This document shows positions 53,285-62,572 of a stretch of DNA of 64,000 bases, one piece after another (positions within the stretch are counted from its first letter, which is position 1; each line of letters starts with the position of its first letter). Source of the stretch: JAAYYM01 sp964483545 (lineage in GTDB: Bacteria; Bacillota; Clostridia; Lachnospirales; Lachnospiraceae); NCBI GenBank assembly GCA_964483545.1, contig CAZACC010000001.1, positions 15,478 through 79,477 on the forward strand. Reading direction: 5' to 3'. The translations under genes and the position numbers were made by a program. The notes under the pieces are model-generated. The model made no database searches. It saw nothing but the letters and a program-made list of their open reading frames with translations, and was not told where the DNA came from.

Positions 53285-55615
53285 ATGGCTAAATTCAATA
53301 CAAGACTACATAATGCAAAAGGAAAAGCATGGTTTCTGATAAATATGTTTTTTACGATTGTATATTTAATCTGGAGAATCTTCTTTACTATACCTTTAGA
53401 ATATGGATGGGTGTCCATTGTTGCGGGTATTGCATTACTGATCGTAGAGGTGTTGGGAATGGTGGAAGCATTTATTCATTATGCCAATATGTATAACGTT
53501 GAGAACTATCCTCTGCCAGTGGTTCCGATTGAACGTTACCCAGATGTCGATGTTTTTATTGCAACCTACAGCGAAGAAACAAGGCTTCTTTATAAAACGA
53601 TTAATGGATGCCGATACATGGATTATCCGGATAAGAGCAAGGTACATATTTATCTGTGTGATGACAACAGACGCCCTGAAATGAAAGAACTTGCAGAGAA
53701 GATGGGTATTAATTATTTGGACAGACCCGATAATGAAGGAGCGAAGGCAGGCAATTTGAATCATGCAATGGCACATAGTCAATCGCCGCTTGTTGTAACG
53801 CTTGATGCAGATATGATTCCAAAACGGGATTTTCTGATGAAGACCGTTCCGTATTTTGTGGACAATGAAATCAAAAATGAGGGAAGAAAGGATGAGGATA
53901 AGATTAAAATTGGCTTTGTTCAGACGCCTCAGTGCTTCTATAATCCGGACTTGTTTCAGTTCAATCTGTTCTCTGAAGGACGTATTCCGAACGAACAGGA
54001 TTATTTTTATAAGGACATACAGGTTGCAAGAACGCGTAGCAACAGTGTAATCTATGGTGGATCCAACACAGTTCTGCGGAGAGAGGCAATTAACGATGTT
54101 GGTGGATTCTATACCGATGCTATAACAGAGGATTTTGCTACTGGAATCTTGATGGAAAAGAAGGGCTATGTCTCTTTGGGGATTGGGGAACCTTTGGCAT
54201 CTGGGATGTCACCGACTGATTTGCAGGGCTTGATCCAGCAGCGTACCCGTTGGGCAAGAGGTGTGATTGCTACCGGAAGAAAAATGCACATTTATACATC
54301 TTCGGACTTGTCCTTTTCACAAAAGATGAATTACTGGGCATCCATATGGTATTGGTATGCACCGCTTAAGAGATTAATTTATATAATGTCACCAATTCTG
54401 TTTGCTACTTTTGGGTTTATGGTCTTTAAATGTACTTTGATGCAGGTATTGATTTTCTGGCTTCCTATGTATATTTGCAGTAATATTAACTTGCGTATGT
54501 TAAGCTGTAACATCCGTAATACAAAGTGGACAGGTATTTATGAAACAGTTTTGTTTCCGTTTATGTTTATCCCGATGCTTTTGGAGACTTTTGGAATTAC
54601 ACTGAAGAAATTTAAGGTTACCAATAAGGAAGAACAAAAAAATCAGAAGGGTAAGAATTTTCTGTATGTTGTGCCATTTTTGATATTAATTATTCTTTCT
54701 GTGATTGGTATTATAAGATGTATATTGATCATGTTTGACAGTGGATCGTTTGGGCCGATTGTAGTTTTGTTCTGGTTATGCAATAACCTATTTTTCTTGG
54801 TAATGTCAATGCTATTTGTTGACGGAAGAGTTCCTTATCGTAAATCTGAGAGGGTTCCAGTATCGGTTGCATGCCTTATTAATAATGGAACAAAGGTGTT
54901 AGACGGTCTTACAAGAGATGTTTCTGAAACCGGAATTTCGGTATTGATGGATAGACCTTATTATTTAGAAACTGATTCCATAGCAGATGTGGAGTTCTCA
55001 TGGAAAGAATACCATGCAAATCTTCGTACACAGGTCGTATTTGTATCTGAGAGAGATCATTTGTGGAATTATTCAATGGTGATTAAGGACTACAAGGATA
55101 GTTATGATGATTATCTGCAGATTATCTACGATAGAATTCCGGTACTTCCTTTAGAGATTAAAAAAGATAGTGGTGGTTTTGAGGATCTAAAATTAAACAC
55201 CAAAAAAAGAGTTGTTGCTCCCTTTTTTCAAAAACGCCAGTATCCCAGGATTGCTCTGGATATTGATGTTCGCTGTGAGAGCGAAGGTTTAGAATCGGTT
55301 CATTTATATGATTTTAATTATTGTTATATTAATGTACCCAAGACAATATTGAAGAATGAAATAACAATTATTGTTGCAGATGATATTAAGCTACACTGTG
55401 TAGCAGATCAAGAGATTCGGGGCGGCAAAAAGCTATACCGTATTACCAATATGGCAGAGATCATGGACAATGAGGTATTATATGACAGATTGCTGGAATG
55501 GCTGAGTAAGACACATGAAGAAGCTATATTAAGCAGTAAAGAGAAATTGGTCAAAGAAAAAGCGGCAGAGAAGGCGAACAGGAAGAGAGAATTCAATGAG
55601 AGCGAGCTCGTCTGA
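53285..55615 (+). CDS. Cellulose-synthase-like GT2 with C-terminal PilZ domain
   Basis: 776 residues. Two N-terminal helices, then a processive GT2 domain: DVDVFIATYSEE, LDADM (about 172), AITEDFATG (about 280) and QQRTRW (about 314-319). Further helices lead to a PilZ domain near 517-600 with RKSER and DVSETG, the RxxxR and D/NxSxxG motifs that bind cyclic di-GMP, and a second weaker PilZ-like unit (RQYPR). This is the BcsA plan: synthesis coupled to secretion and switched on by cyclic di-GMP. ATG 53285 is preferred to GTG 53273, which overlaps the AAGGAG site. No BcsB gene adjoins. Confidence 0.88.
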   Translation: MAKFNTRLHNAKGKAWFLINMFFTIVYLIWRIFFTIPLEYGWVSIVAGIALLIVEVLGMVEAFIHYANMYNVENYPLPVVPIERYPDVDVFIATYSEETRLLYKTINGCRYMDYPDKSKVHIYLCDDNRRPEMKELAEKMGINYLDRPDNEGAKAGNLNHAMAHSQSPLVVTLDADMIPKRDFLMKTVPYFVDNEIKNEGRKDEDKIKIGFVQTPQCFYNPDLFQFNLFSEGRIPNEQDYFYKDIQVARTRSNSVIYGGSNTVLRREAINDVGGFYTDAITEDFATGILMEKKGYVSLGIGEPLASGMSPTDLQGLIQQRTRWARGVIATGRKMHIYTSSDLSFSQKMNYWASIWYWYAPLKRLIYIMSPILFATFGFMVFKCTLMQVLIFWLPMYICSNINLRMLSCNIRNTKWTGIYETVLFPFMFIPMLLETFGITLKKFKVTNKEEQKNQKGKNFLYVVPFLILIILSVIGIIRCILIMFDSGSFGPIVVLFWLCNNLFFLVMSMLFVDGRVPYRKSERVPVSVACLINNGTKVLDGLTRDVSETGISVLMDRPYYLETDSIADVEFSWKEYHANLRTQVVFVSERDHLWNYSMVIKDYKDSYDDYLQIIYDRIPVLPLEIKKDSGGFEDLKLNTKKRVVAPFFQKRQYPRIALDIDVRCESEGLESVHLYDFNYCYINVPKTILKNEITIIVADDIKLHCVADQEIRGGKKLYRITNMAEIMDNEVLYDRLLEWLSKTHEEAILSSKEKLVKEKAAEKANRKREFNESELV

Positions 55616-56711
55616 GTGCATAAAAAAAATAGTAATAATTCTTTTCATAACGATTCTGCTTGCAGTGACTACAGTTTTGGTATATGCGTGGAAGAAGGGT
55701 GAAAGGCTGCGATTCGTCGATCAGCTGGGAAATGGAATCAACCTTGGAAATACATTGGATGCAACCAATCTGAGAGACTACAAACCGGACGCATCGGAAT
55801 TGGACTATGAAACCTTTTGGGGAAATCCAGAGATTAATCAGGCTCAGTTGAGGGCAATTCGCAAAGCTGGTTTTCGAACGGTGCGTATTCCGATTACCAT
55901 TGAAGACCATCTGGATGAAGAGCTGCGGATATCGGATGTTTGGATGGATAGAATAACAGATGTTATCGATATGGCGCTTGCTGAGGATTTGTATGTGATT
56001 ATGGATCTTCACGGAGATGAAGCCATTAATCTTCAGCTGTCAAGAAAGGATGAGGTTATAAGCTATCTGCAGAGTGTATGGAAGCAGTTGGCAGTCCATT
56101 TTAAAGATTATAATGAAAGATTGTTATTTGAAGGTATGAATGAACCAAGGTTAAGGGATAGCGAATATGAATGGAATGAGGCAACGCCCGAATTAAGAGA
56201 TTTTGTAAATGAATTAAACTTGGCGTTTATCGAGACAGTCAGAAACACCGGTGGAAATAATGAAGATAGGTATTTGTTGATTTGCCCATATTGTAATGGA
56301 GCATGGGCAGATACGGTTCAGGATTTGGTTGTCCCGGAGGGAAATATCATTGTTGCAGTTCATATTTACCGACCATATCAGTTTTGTCAGAACAGAGAGG
56401 GCACAGATCAATGGAGTATAGATATAGAAGAGGATACGAGAGAGGCAGAGGATGCGTTTACTTTGTTAAATAGTCATTACATCAATAACGGGATACCTGT
56501 TATTTTTACAGAGTATGGATGTGTGGATAAAGATAATATTGATGAAAGGACGGAGTGGGCGATTTTCTACCGTGAGTTGTCATCAGAATATAGAATTCCT
56601 TTGATCTGGTGGGACAACGGAAGTACCTATCAGATACTGGATCGTGAAAAATGTGAATGGCTCTATCCTGATTTTGTAACCGTTTTGACTTCTTACAGCA
56701 GACACAGATAA
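55596..56711 (+). CDS. Membrane-anchored GH5 endoglucanase-like glycosidase
   Basis: 371 residues with an N-terminal helix (about 10-31) and a GH5 TIM barrel: GINLGNTLDA, RIPIT, the acid/base Glu in EGMNEPR (about 183) and the nucleophile Glu in FTEYGCVD (about 306). Its ATG lies 20 bases inside the synthase gene. In clostridial ccs cellulose operons a GH5 enzyme (CcsZ) takes the place of the GH8 BcsZ and trims nascent glucan; this gene has the same position. It supports a beta-glucan product, though GH5 also includes mannanases. Confidence 0.88.
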   Translation: MRASSSECIKKIVIILFITILLAVTTVLVYAWKKGERLRFVDQLGNGINLGNTLDATNLRDYKPDASELDYETFWGNPEINQAQLRAIRKAGFRTVRIPITIEDHLDEELRISDVWMDRITDVIDMALAEDLYVIMDLHGDEAINLQLSRKDEVISYLQSVWKQLAVHFKDYNERLLFEGMNEPRLRDSEYEWNEATPELRDFVNELNLAFIETVRNTGGNNEDRYLLICPYCNGAWADTVQDLVVPEGNIIVAVHIYRPYQFCQNREGTDQWSIDIEEDTREAEDAFTLLNSHYINNGIPVIFTEYGCVDKDNIDERTEWAIFYRELSSEYRIPLIWWDNGSTYQILDREKCEWLYPDFVTVLTSYSRHR

Positions 56712-56712
56712 A

Positions 56713-57132
56713 TTATCTGTCTGAAAAAGAGATCATGAGTATTCCTGCAAGAATATTTAATATAGCGATAGTATAGGGAACTTGTATATTGAAATGCATA
56801 AAGAAACTACTTCCATAGTATAGTATGATTAAAACCCCAATTATAACCAAAGAAACAGAATGACTCTTAGGTGACCCCATAGTGATTTTATTAACAATCA
56901 CTCGGCATATTTTCCATGCAAGTAACAAGGCAAATATATAAATTGAAATAATAATGCCACCCCATCGGATTGAGGACAGAAAATTAATTACAACATTCAT
57001 TAAGGGAACCCCAGCAAGAGAAGAAAACAGATACTCAAATACTTTGATAAACAGGAGATAGGTAATATAAAAAAGGAGTGCGCCAATAAGAACGGCAAGG
57101 GTAGTCTTTAGAATATTGATTTTTGATTTCAT
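56713..57132 (-). CDS. Small four-helix membrane protein, unknown
   Basis: 139 residues, four hydrophobic helices, no recognised motif. AAAGGTAAAAAT precedes the ATG. It is convergent with the GH5 gene (one base between stops). Function unknown. Confidence 0.55.
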   Translation of the reverse strand: MKSKINILKTTLAVLIGALLFYITYLLFIKVFEYLFSSLAGVPLMNVVINFLSSIRWGGIIISIYIFALLLAWKICRVIVNKITMGSPKSHSVSLVIIGVLIILYYGSSFFMHFNIQVPYTIAILNILAGILMISFSDR

Positions 57133-57216
57133 ATTTTTACCTTTCGTTAGCTTGGATTTCTTTTATTATGCCTCATTTTACAAGAAAAATCAATAGATGA
57201 TGACCAAGAGACGCCA

Positions 57217-57245
57217 TTGTGAAAGATGAGAAAATATGCTATAGT
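57217..57245 (+). promoter_or_regulatory. Promoter for the GT2/heptose operon
   Basis: TTGTGA, 17-base spacer, TATAGT with TGC directly before it (extended -10); 76 bases upstream of the ATG at 57321. Genes from there to the transaldolase are tightly packed on one strand. Confidence 0.65.
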
Positions 57246-57320
57246 GACCAGTGTGTATATGGATATAGAGACTATTTGACGTTTCTGCCATTAGGAATAA
57301 TTTCAGCAGGAGGAGAATAA

Positions 57321-58301
57321 ATGTCCAGACTAGGAATTGTGATTCCATGCTATAACGAAGAGGATGTATTTTTGGAATCAGCTAAGCAGCTGACTACAGT
57401 GATTATTGATTTAATCGCAAAGGGTAAGATAGACAGCAATAGTTACTTACTGTTTGTAAATGATGGCAGCAGGGATGAAACATGGTCTTTGATAAGTCAT
57501 GAGTTTGAACAGAATGAGTATGTTTATGGTCTTAATCTAGCAGGTAACGTTGGACATCAGAATGCATTGATGGCAGGACTTTTGACAGCCAAAGACATTG
57601 CAGACATGTGTATTTCCATTGATGCGGATCTTCAGGATGATGTGTCAGTTATAGAGGATATGGTTGATTGCTTCCAAGAGGGCTGTGATATTGTATATGG
57701 GGTTAGGAGTACGAGAAAGACAGATACTTTCTTCAAGAGAACAACAGCTCAGAGCTTTTACAAAGTAATGAAAATGATGGGTGTTAAGAGTATTTATAAT
57801 CATGCGGACTATCGCCTTATGAGCAGACGTGCTCTCGAACAGCTGTCTCATTACAAAGAGAGGAATTTATTTTTACGTGGAATTGTTCCTTTGATTGGTT
57901 ACAAGACAGATTGTGTATATTATGAACGCAAAGAACGTTTTGCGGGGGAATCCAAATATCCGTTAAAGAAAATGGTGGGTTTTGCATTTGATGGAATCAC
58001 CTCGTTCAGTACCAAACCAATGGTTATGATTCTCGTAATGGGACTACTCATGGTATTGATCAGTATTTTGGCGGGAATTTATGCACTTAGTTCTTATATC
58101 ATTGGACATGTTGTCGGGGGATGGACATCTTTGATTTTATCATTGTGGTTTATTGGTGGCTTGATCTTGTTTTCATTAGGTTTGATTGGTCAGTATATCG
58201 GAAAGATTTATATCGAGGTCAAGGAGCGACCAAGATATAATATTGAAGCATTTTTGCAGCATAAAAAGGAAACAAGTGAGGGAGAAAAGGAGATAAGATG
58301 A
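57321..58301 (+). CDS. GtrB/DPM1-like polyprenyl-phosphate glycosyltransferase 1
   Basis: 326 residues: GT2 catalytic domain (VIPCYNEEDVF, FVNDGSRDETW, IDADLQDD, YGVRSTRKTD, ADYRLMSRRA) and two C-terminal membrane helices. Such enzymes load a sugar onto polyprenyl phosphate for transfer on the outer face. AGGAGGAGAATAA precedes the ATG. It overlaps the next gene, a paralogue, by 4 bases. Confidence 0.88.
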   Translation: MSRLGIVIPCYNEEDVFLESAKQLTTVIIDLIAKGKIDSNSYLLFVNDGSRDETWSLISHEFEQNEYVYGLNLAGNVGHQNALMAGLLTAKDIADMCISIDADLQDDVSVIEDMVDCFQEGCDIVYGVRSTRKTDTFFKRTTAQSFYKVMKMMGVKSIYNHADYRLMSRRALEQLSHYKERNLFLRGIVPLIGYKTDCVYYERKERFAGESKYPLKKMVGFAFDGITSFSTKPMVMILVMGLLMVLISILAGIYALSSYIIGHVVGGWTSLILSLWFIGGLILFSLGLIGQYIGKIYIEVKERPRYNIEAFLQHKKETSEGEKEIR

Positions 58302-59251
58302 AAAATTACAAAATGTCAATTATTGTACCCGTGTATAATGAAGAGAATGGTATTAAACCATTTCTTGAAAGAACAGAAAAGGTCATGGATGAGCTGGAAT
58401 GTGATTACGAGATTATTTTCAGCTTAGATCCAAGTAAGGACAGAACTTATGAAGTCATTAAGGAAAATATGGAGCGTAACAAGCACATCCAACTGATTAC
58501 AATGAGCCGCAGGTTCCGTCAGGCAGCTGCTACAATGGCAGGTGTACTCAGTTGTACAGGAGATGTATGTGTTGTGATAGACGTGGATTTGCAAGATCCT
58601 CCAGAGGTCATTCCAGAGCTTGTAGAGAAGTGGCAGGAAGGGTATGATGTTGTCTACGCACAGCGCATTGATCGTCAGGGCGAGACAAAGATTCGTAAGT
58701 TTATTGATCTGACGGCGTATCGTGTGATTAATTTCTTATCCTCTGTGGAAATTCCAGTTGACACGGCAGATTTTCGCTTGATTAACCGCAGAGTCATTGA
58801 AGAGATTCGCAAGATGCCTGAGACGAATATGTTCTTCCGTGGTATGGTATCTTATGTCGGATTTAAGCAGACTGCAGTCAGATATCACAGAGAGGCACGA
58901 GAAGCTGATGATAGTAAATACAACAGATTATGGGGCGAGTTTCGCATGGGTTTCCATGGAATCTTTTGCTTTTCATCAAAGCCACTTGAATATGTTACTT
59001 TTCTTGGGGCTTTTATCGCAGGAATTGGTGGGTTATTGACTGTTGTATATGCATTTCAAAAAGCATTCTCCAAGAAAAAGGGTTTGTCTGGGACAAGTGT
59101 ATTGATTTGGCTAATCGGTGGATTGCAGATCTTTGTTTCAGGTCTGCTCGGGGAATATATAACGAGAATTTATGATGATGTCAAGGGAAGACAGAGATAT
59201 ATCATTGATGAATTTGATAAAAATGATGGAAAGAAGGAAAATAAACGATGA
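58298..59251 (+). CDS. GtrB/DPM1-like polyprenyl-phosphate glycosyltransferase 2
   Basis: 317 residues with the same plan as its neighbour: IIVPVYNEENG, IDVDLQDPPE, YAQRIDRQGE, ADFRLINRRV and two C-terminal helices. One difference is FSLDPSKDRT where GtrB proteins have a DDGSxDxT loop, so donor specificity may differ. The ATGA overlaps on both sides (58298-58301 and 59248-59251) show translational coupling. The tandem may load two different sugars, or act as a pair. Confidence 0.87.
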   Translation: MKNYKMSIIVPVYNEENGIKPFLERTEKVMDELECDYEIIFSLDPSKDRTYEVIKENMERNKHIQLITMSRRFRQAAATMAGVLSCTGDVCVVIDVDLQDPPEVIPELVEKWQEGYDVVYAQRIDRQGETKIRKFIDLTAYRVINFLSSVEIPVDTADFRLINRRVIEEIRKMPETNMFFRGMVSYVGFKQTAVRYHREAREADDSKYNRLWGEFRMGFHGIFCFSSKPLEYVTFLGAFIAGIGGLLTVVYAFQKAFSKKKGLSGTSVLIWLIGGLQIFVSGLLGEYITRIYDDVKGRQRYIIDEFDKNDGKKENKR

Positions 59252-60207
59252 AGTATTTTATCACAGGCGGTGCTGGATTTATAGGTTCCAATATGACAGA
59301 CAGGCTGCTTTCAGAGCCTGAAAATGAGGTTGTTGTTTATGATAATCTGGTAACAGGTAGAATGGAGTTTCTTGAGGAAGCATTAGAAAATAGCAGATTC
59401 ACTTTGATTGAGGGTGATACACAGGATTTATCAGCGTTGACACATGCAATGAAGGGGTGCGAATTTGTATTTCATTTTGCAGCAAATGCAGATGTCAGAA
59501 TGGGCTGTGAGCATCCGCGTAAGGATTTGGAGCAGAATACGATAGCAACCTACAATGTACTGGAAGCAATGAGAGCAAACGGAATCAAGAGAATCGGTTT
59601 TTCCTCTACAGGTTCTGTATACGGAGAAGCAGAGGTGATTCCGACACCGGAGAATGCACCTTTTCCGATTCAGACATCTCTCTACGGTGCATCTAAGTTA
59701 GCTTGTGAAGGTTTACTTGCGGCTTATGCAGAAGGTTTTGGATTTACTGCTTATATCTTTCGTTTTGTATCGATTCTGGGGGAACGTTATACACACGGTC
59801 ATGTATTTGACTTTATAAAGAAGCTGAATAACGACCCGACAAAGCTGCATGTACTGGGCAACGGCAAACAGAGAAAGTCTTATCTCTATGTGAAGGACTG
59901 TATGGAAGCAATTTTAACGGTTGTGCGCAATACCAATGAGAAGGTTAATATTTACAATCTCGGAACGGATGAATACTGTGAAGTGAATGATTCCATCGGC
60001 TGGATTACAGGCAAGCTCGGTCTGACACCAACTATGGAATATGAAGGTGGCGATCGAGGCTGGATTGGAGATAATCCGTTTATCTATTTGGATACAAAGA
60101 AGGTTCGTTCTCTTGGATGGGAGCCGAAATACAGTATTTCAGAAGGCGTTGAGAAAACAGTCGAGTATCTGCAGGCAAATCCGTGGGTATTTGACAGAGA
60201 GGTCTAA
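59248..60207 (+). CDS. NAD-dependent sugar epimerase/dehydratase (extended SDR)
   Basis: 319 residues. Rossmann motif GGAGFIGSN, Asp at the end of beta2 (VYDNL, indicating NAD), HFAANADVR, SSTGSVYGEAE and the catalytic YGASK. The C-terminus matches GalE/WcaG-type nucleotide-sugar epimerases. It lies between the glycosyltransferases and the heptose genes, so it may modify a nucleotide-heptose or supply another sugar; the substrate is not readable. Confidence 0.88.
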   Translation: MKYFITGGAGFIGSNMTDRLLSEPENEVVVYDNLVTGRMEFLEEALENSRFTLIEGDTQDLSALTHAMKGCEFVFHFAANADVRMGCEHPRKDLEQNTIATYNVLEAMRANGIKRIGFSSTGSVYGEAEVIPTPENAPFPIQTSLYGASKLACEGLLAAYAEGFGFTAYIFRFVSILGERYTHGHVFDFIKKLNNDPTKLHVLGNGKQRKSYLYVKDCMEAILTVVRNTNEKVNIYNLGTDEYCEVNDSIGWITGKLGLTPTMEYEGGDRGWIGDNPFIYLDTKKVRSLGWEPKYSISEGVEKTVEYLQANPWVFDREV

Positions 60208-60232
60208 AGAAGAGTAATTAGGAGGACTGAAT

Positions 60233-61207
60233 ATGATTATAGCACGCAGCCCGCTTAGAATTTCGCTTGGCGGAGGCGGAACAGATCTGCCGTCATATTA
60301 TGAGAACCATGAAGGATTTTTAATTTCAGCGGCGATTGATAAATATGTATATATTACACTGCACCAAACATTTGAGCAGGAGATTCTCTTAAAGTACTCA
60401 AAGTTCGAGAAGGTGAAGTCAGTGGATGATATCCAGCACCCTATCATCAGAGAATCACTTAAGATGCTAGAAATCACATCTACAAATATGGAGATTTGCT
60501 CGATGGCGGATATTCCGGCAGGAACTGGACTTGGTTCATCCAGCTCCTTTACGACAGCACTGCTTCGTGCACTGCACACCATGAAGGGCAATATCGTGAG
60601 TACCCGTACTCTGGCAGAAGAGGCGTGTGAGATCGAAATGCATCGTCTGCACGAACCAATCGGAAAGCAGGATCAGTATATCGCAGCCTATGGCGGTATC
60701 ACCTGCATGAACTTCCATAAGGATGGTTATGTATGGGTAGATCCATTAGAAATATCAAAAGATACCTTGTACAATCTGGAGGATAACCTTTGTCTTTATT
60801 TTACCGGATTTTCGCGTTCTGCAGGCGGCATCTTAGCAGAACAGGATAAAAAAAGCAAGGAAATGGATAAAGAAATGATCAAAAATCTGGATTTTGTAAA
60901 GGATCTTGGATATCAGAGCAAAAAAGCTTTTGAAACAGGAAATCTGAATACTTTTGCAGATATTATGAACGTCCATTGGGAGTATAAGAAAAAGCGCTCT
61001 GGTGGCATGAGTAATCCACAGATTGATGAGTGGTATGATCTTGCAATGAAAAATGGTGCACTCGGTGGTAAGATGATCGGTGCAGGCGGTGGAGGATTCC
61101 TAATGTTCTATGCAAATGATAAGATCAAGCTTCGAAAAGCCATGAGTACAACACCTATGACAGAGGTTCGTTTTAGATTTGAGAAGGAAGGATCCAAGAT
61201 TTTATGA
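60233..61207 (+). CDS. hddA: D-glycero-D-manno-heptose 7-phosphate kinase
   Basis: 324 residues, GHMP kinase family: RSPLRISLGGGGTDLPSYY, PAGTGLGSSSSF (about 93-104) and GAGGGGFLMFY. The N-terminal RSPLRISLGGGGTD is the hallmark of the heptose/fucose kinase branch, and the neighbours fix it as HddA: heptose 7-phosphate to heptose 1,7-bisphosphate. TAGGAGGACTGAAT precedes the ATG. Confidence 0.9.
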   Translation: MIIARSPLRISLGGGGTDLPSYYENHEGFLISAAIDKYVYITLHQTFEQEILLKYSKFEKVKSVDDIQHPIIRESLKMLEITSTNMEICSMADIPAGTGLGSSSSFTTALLRALHTMKGNIVSTRTLAEEACEIEMHRLHEPIGKQDQYIAAYGGITCMNFHKDGYVWVDPLEISKDTLYNLEDNLCLYFTGFSRSAGGILAEQDKKSKEMDKEMIKNLDFVKDLGYQSKKAFETGNLNTFADIMNVHWEYKKKRSGGMSNPQIDEWYDLAMKNGALGGKMIGAGGGGFLMFYANDKIKLRKAMSTTPMTEVRFRFEKEGSKIL

Positions 61208-62520
61208 TAAAGCCTGAGGATATGCAGGTAGTGGTTCTGATGGGAGGTCTTGGGACCAGATTGAAGGAATTCACAGCGGATACGCCCAAGTCACTTGTTG
61301 AAGTGGAGGGCAACCCCTTTTTTGACTATCAGCTGGATCTGATGCAGCTGTGGGGATTTCGCAAATTTGTGTTCCTGATCGGCTATCGTGCAAACATGAT
61401 TGAAGATCATTATGGGGATGGCTTGGACAGAGGCATTTCCATTCAGTATTGTTATGATGGTGAGGAGCTGCTTGGAACAGGTGGTGCAGTACGCTGTGCC
61501 TATGACTTCTTAGAGAGTGATTTTATCCTGATGTATGGCGACTCCTTTATGGACATTGATTTCGAGGAGACATTATACCGGTACGAACATGGTAAGAAGA
61601 ACGGTATACAGGGATTAATGACCGTTCTGAAAAATAATAATCAATTTGATAAAAGCAATGCGGTCGTTCGCGATGGACAGCTTGTTCTCTATGACAAGCA
61701 TCATGCAATACCAGAGATGGATTATATCGATTATGGAATCTGTATGTATGAGAAGCGGCTTTTTGCAGGCTATCAGCTGGGAGAGAAATTCGATGTAGCT
61801 GAGGTACAGCATCAGCTGTCTGTATCTGGGAAAATGGTAGCACATGTTGTGACAAAACGCTTCTATGAGATTGGAAGCCCGGCTTCTCTTGCAGAGTTCA
61901 AGGGCTATGTCAGACATAGGTTATTGGAAGAGCATCCCGCAGTATTCTTAGACCGGGACGGCGTGATTAATGAAATTGTCTTTAATGAAGATGCAGAGCA
62001 GATGGATTCACCGTTAAAAATATCCGAATTCGAGTTGCTTCCAAGAGTGATTGATGCAATTCGTATGATTCGTGAAAAGGGCTATTATGTATTTGTAGTG
62101 ACCAATCAGCCAGCAGCAGCTAAGGGTAAGGTATCCTTAACGGGACTTTATGATATCAATACACATTTTGTGAATTTGTTAAAGGAACAAGGGACAGAGG
62201 TGGATGACATTTTCATGTGCCCACACTTTACAAAGAAGCTGCCAAGGACGAGGGATGACTTCTTAATTCAGGAATGTGATTGCAGAAAACCGAAACCGGG
62301 GCTATTATATAAAGCAAAGAGGAAATATCGTCTTGACTGGGAACACTCCTATATGGTCGGAGATTCCTATACGGATGTGGCAGCAGGACAGGCCGCCGGC
62401 GTGAAGACAGTGTTCATTGGCGGATTTAAGTGTGATAGCTGTAAGAGACTTGACGGCAATCAGCCTGGTGAGATCAGAAAAGATATTTATACCTTTGCGG
62501 AGAATTTACCGCAGGTTTAA
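61204..62520 (+). CDS. Fused heptose-1-phosphate nucleotidyltransferase and heptose-1,7-bisphosphate phosphatase
   Basis: 438 residues. Residues 1-235 are a nucleotidyltransferase (VVLMGGLGTRLKE, PKSLVEV, GTGGAVRCAY, MYGDSF), like HddC. Residues about 245-430 are a HAD-IIIA phosphatase like GmhB (DRDGVINE, VVTNQPAAAKG, the zinc-type loop CPHFTK and CDCRKPKPG, MVGDSYTDV). The two activities are consecutive steps: removal of the 7-phosphate, then nucleotide transfer to C1. Its ATG overlaps hddA by 4 bases. Whether GDP or ADP is used is not decidable by eye; the HddA/HddC route in S-layer glycans uses GDP. Confidence 0.88.
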   Translation: MIKPEDMQVVVLMGGLGTRLKEFTADTPKSLVEVEGNPFFDYQLDLMQLWGFRKFVFLIGYRANMIEDHYGDGLDRGISIQYCYDGEELLGTGGAVRCAYDFLESDFILMYGDSFMDIDFEETLYRYEHGKKNGIQGLMTVLKNNNQFDKSNAVVRDGQLVLYDKHHAIPEMDYIDYGICMYEKRLFAGYQLGEKFDVAEVQHQLSVSGKMVAHVVTKRFYEIGSPASLAEFKGYVRHRLLEEHPAVFLDRDGVINEIVFNEDAEQMDSPLKISEFELLPRVIDAIRMIREKGYYVFVVTNQPAAAKGKVSLTGLYDINTHFVNLLKEQGTEVDDIFMCPHFTKKLPRTRDDFLIQECDCRKPKPGLLYKAKRKYRLDWEHSYMVGDSYTDVAAGQAAGVKTVFIGGFKCDSCKRLDGNQPGEIRKDIYTFAENLPQV

Positions 62521-62572
62521 ATATAAAGAAGTAAAAGCCATTTTTGTGCGAAGAGAAAAGGAGGAAGCAAAT

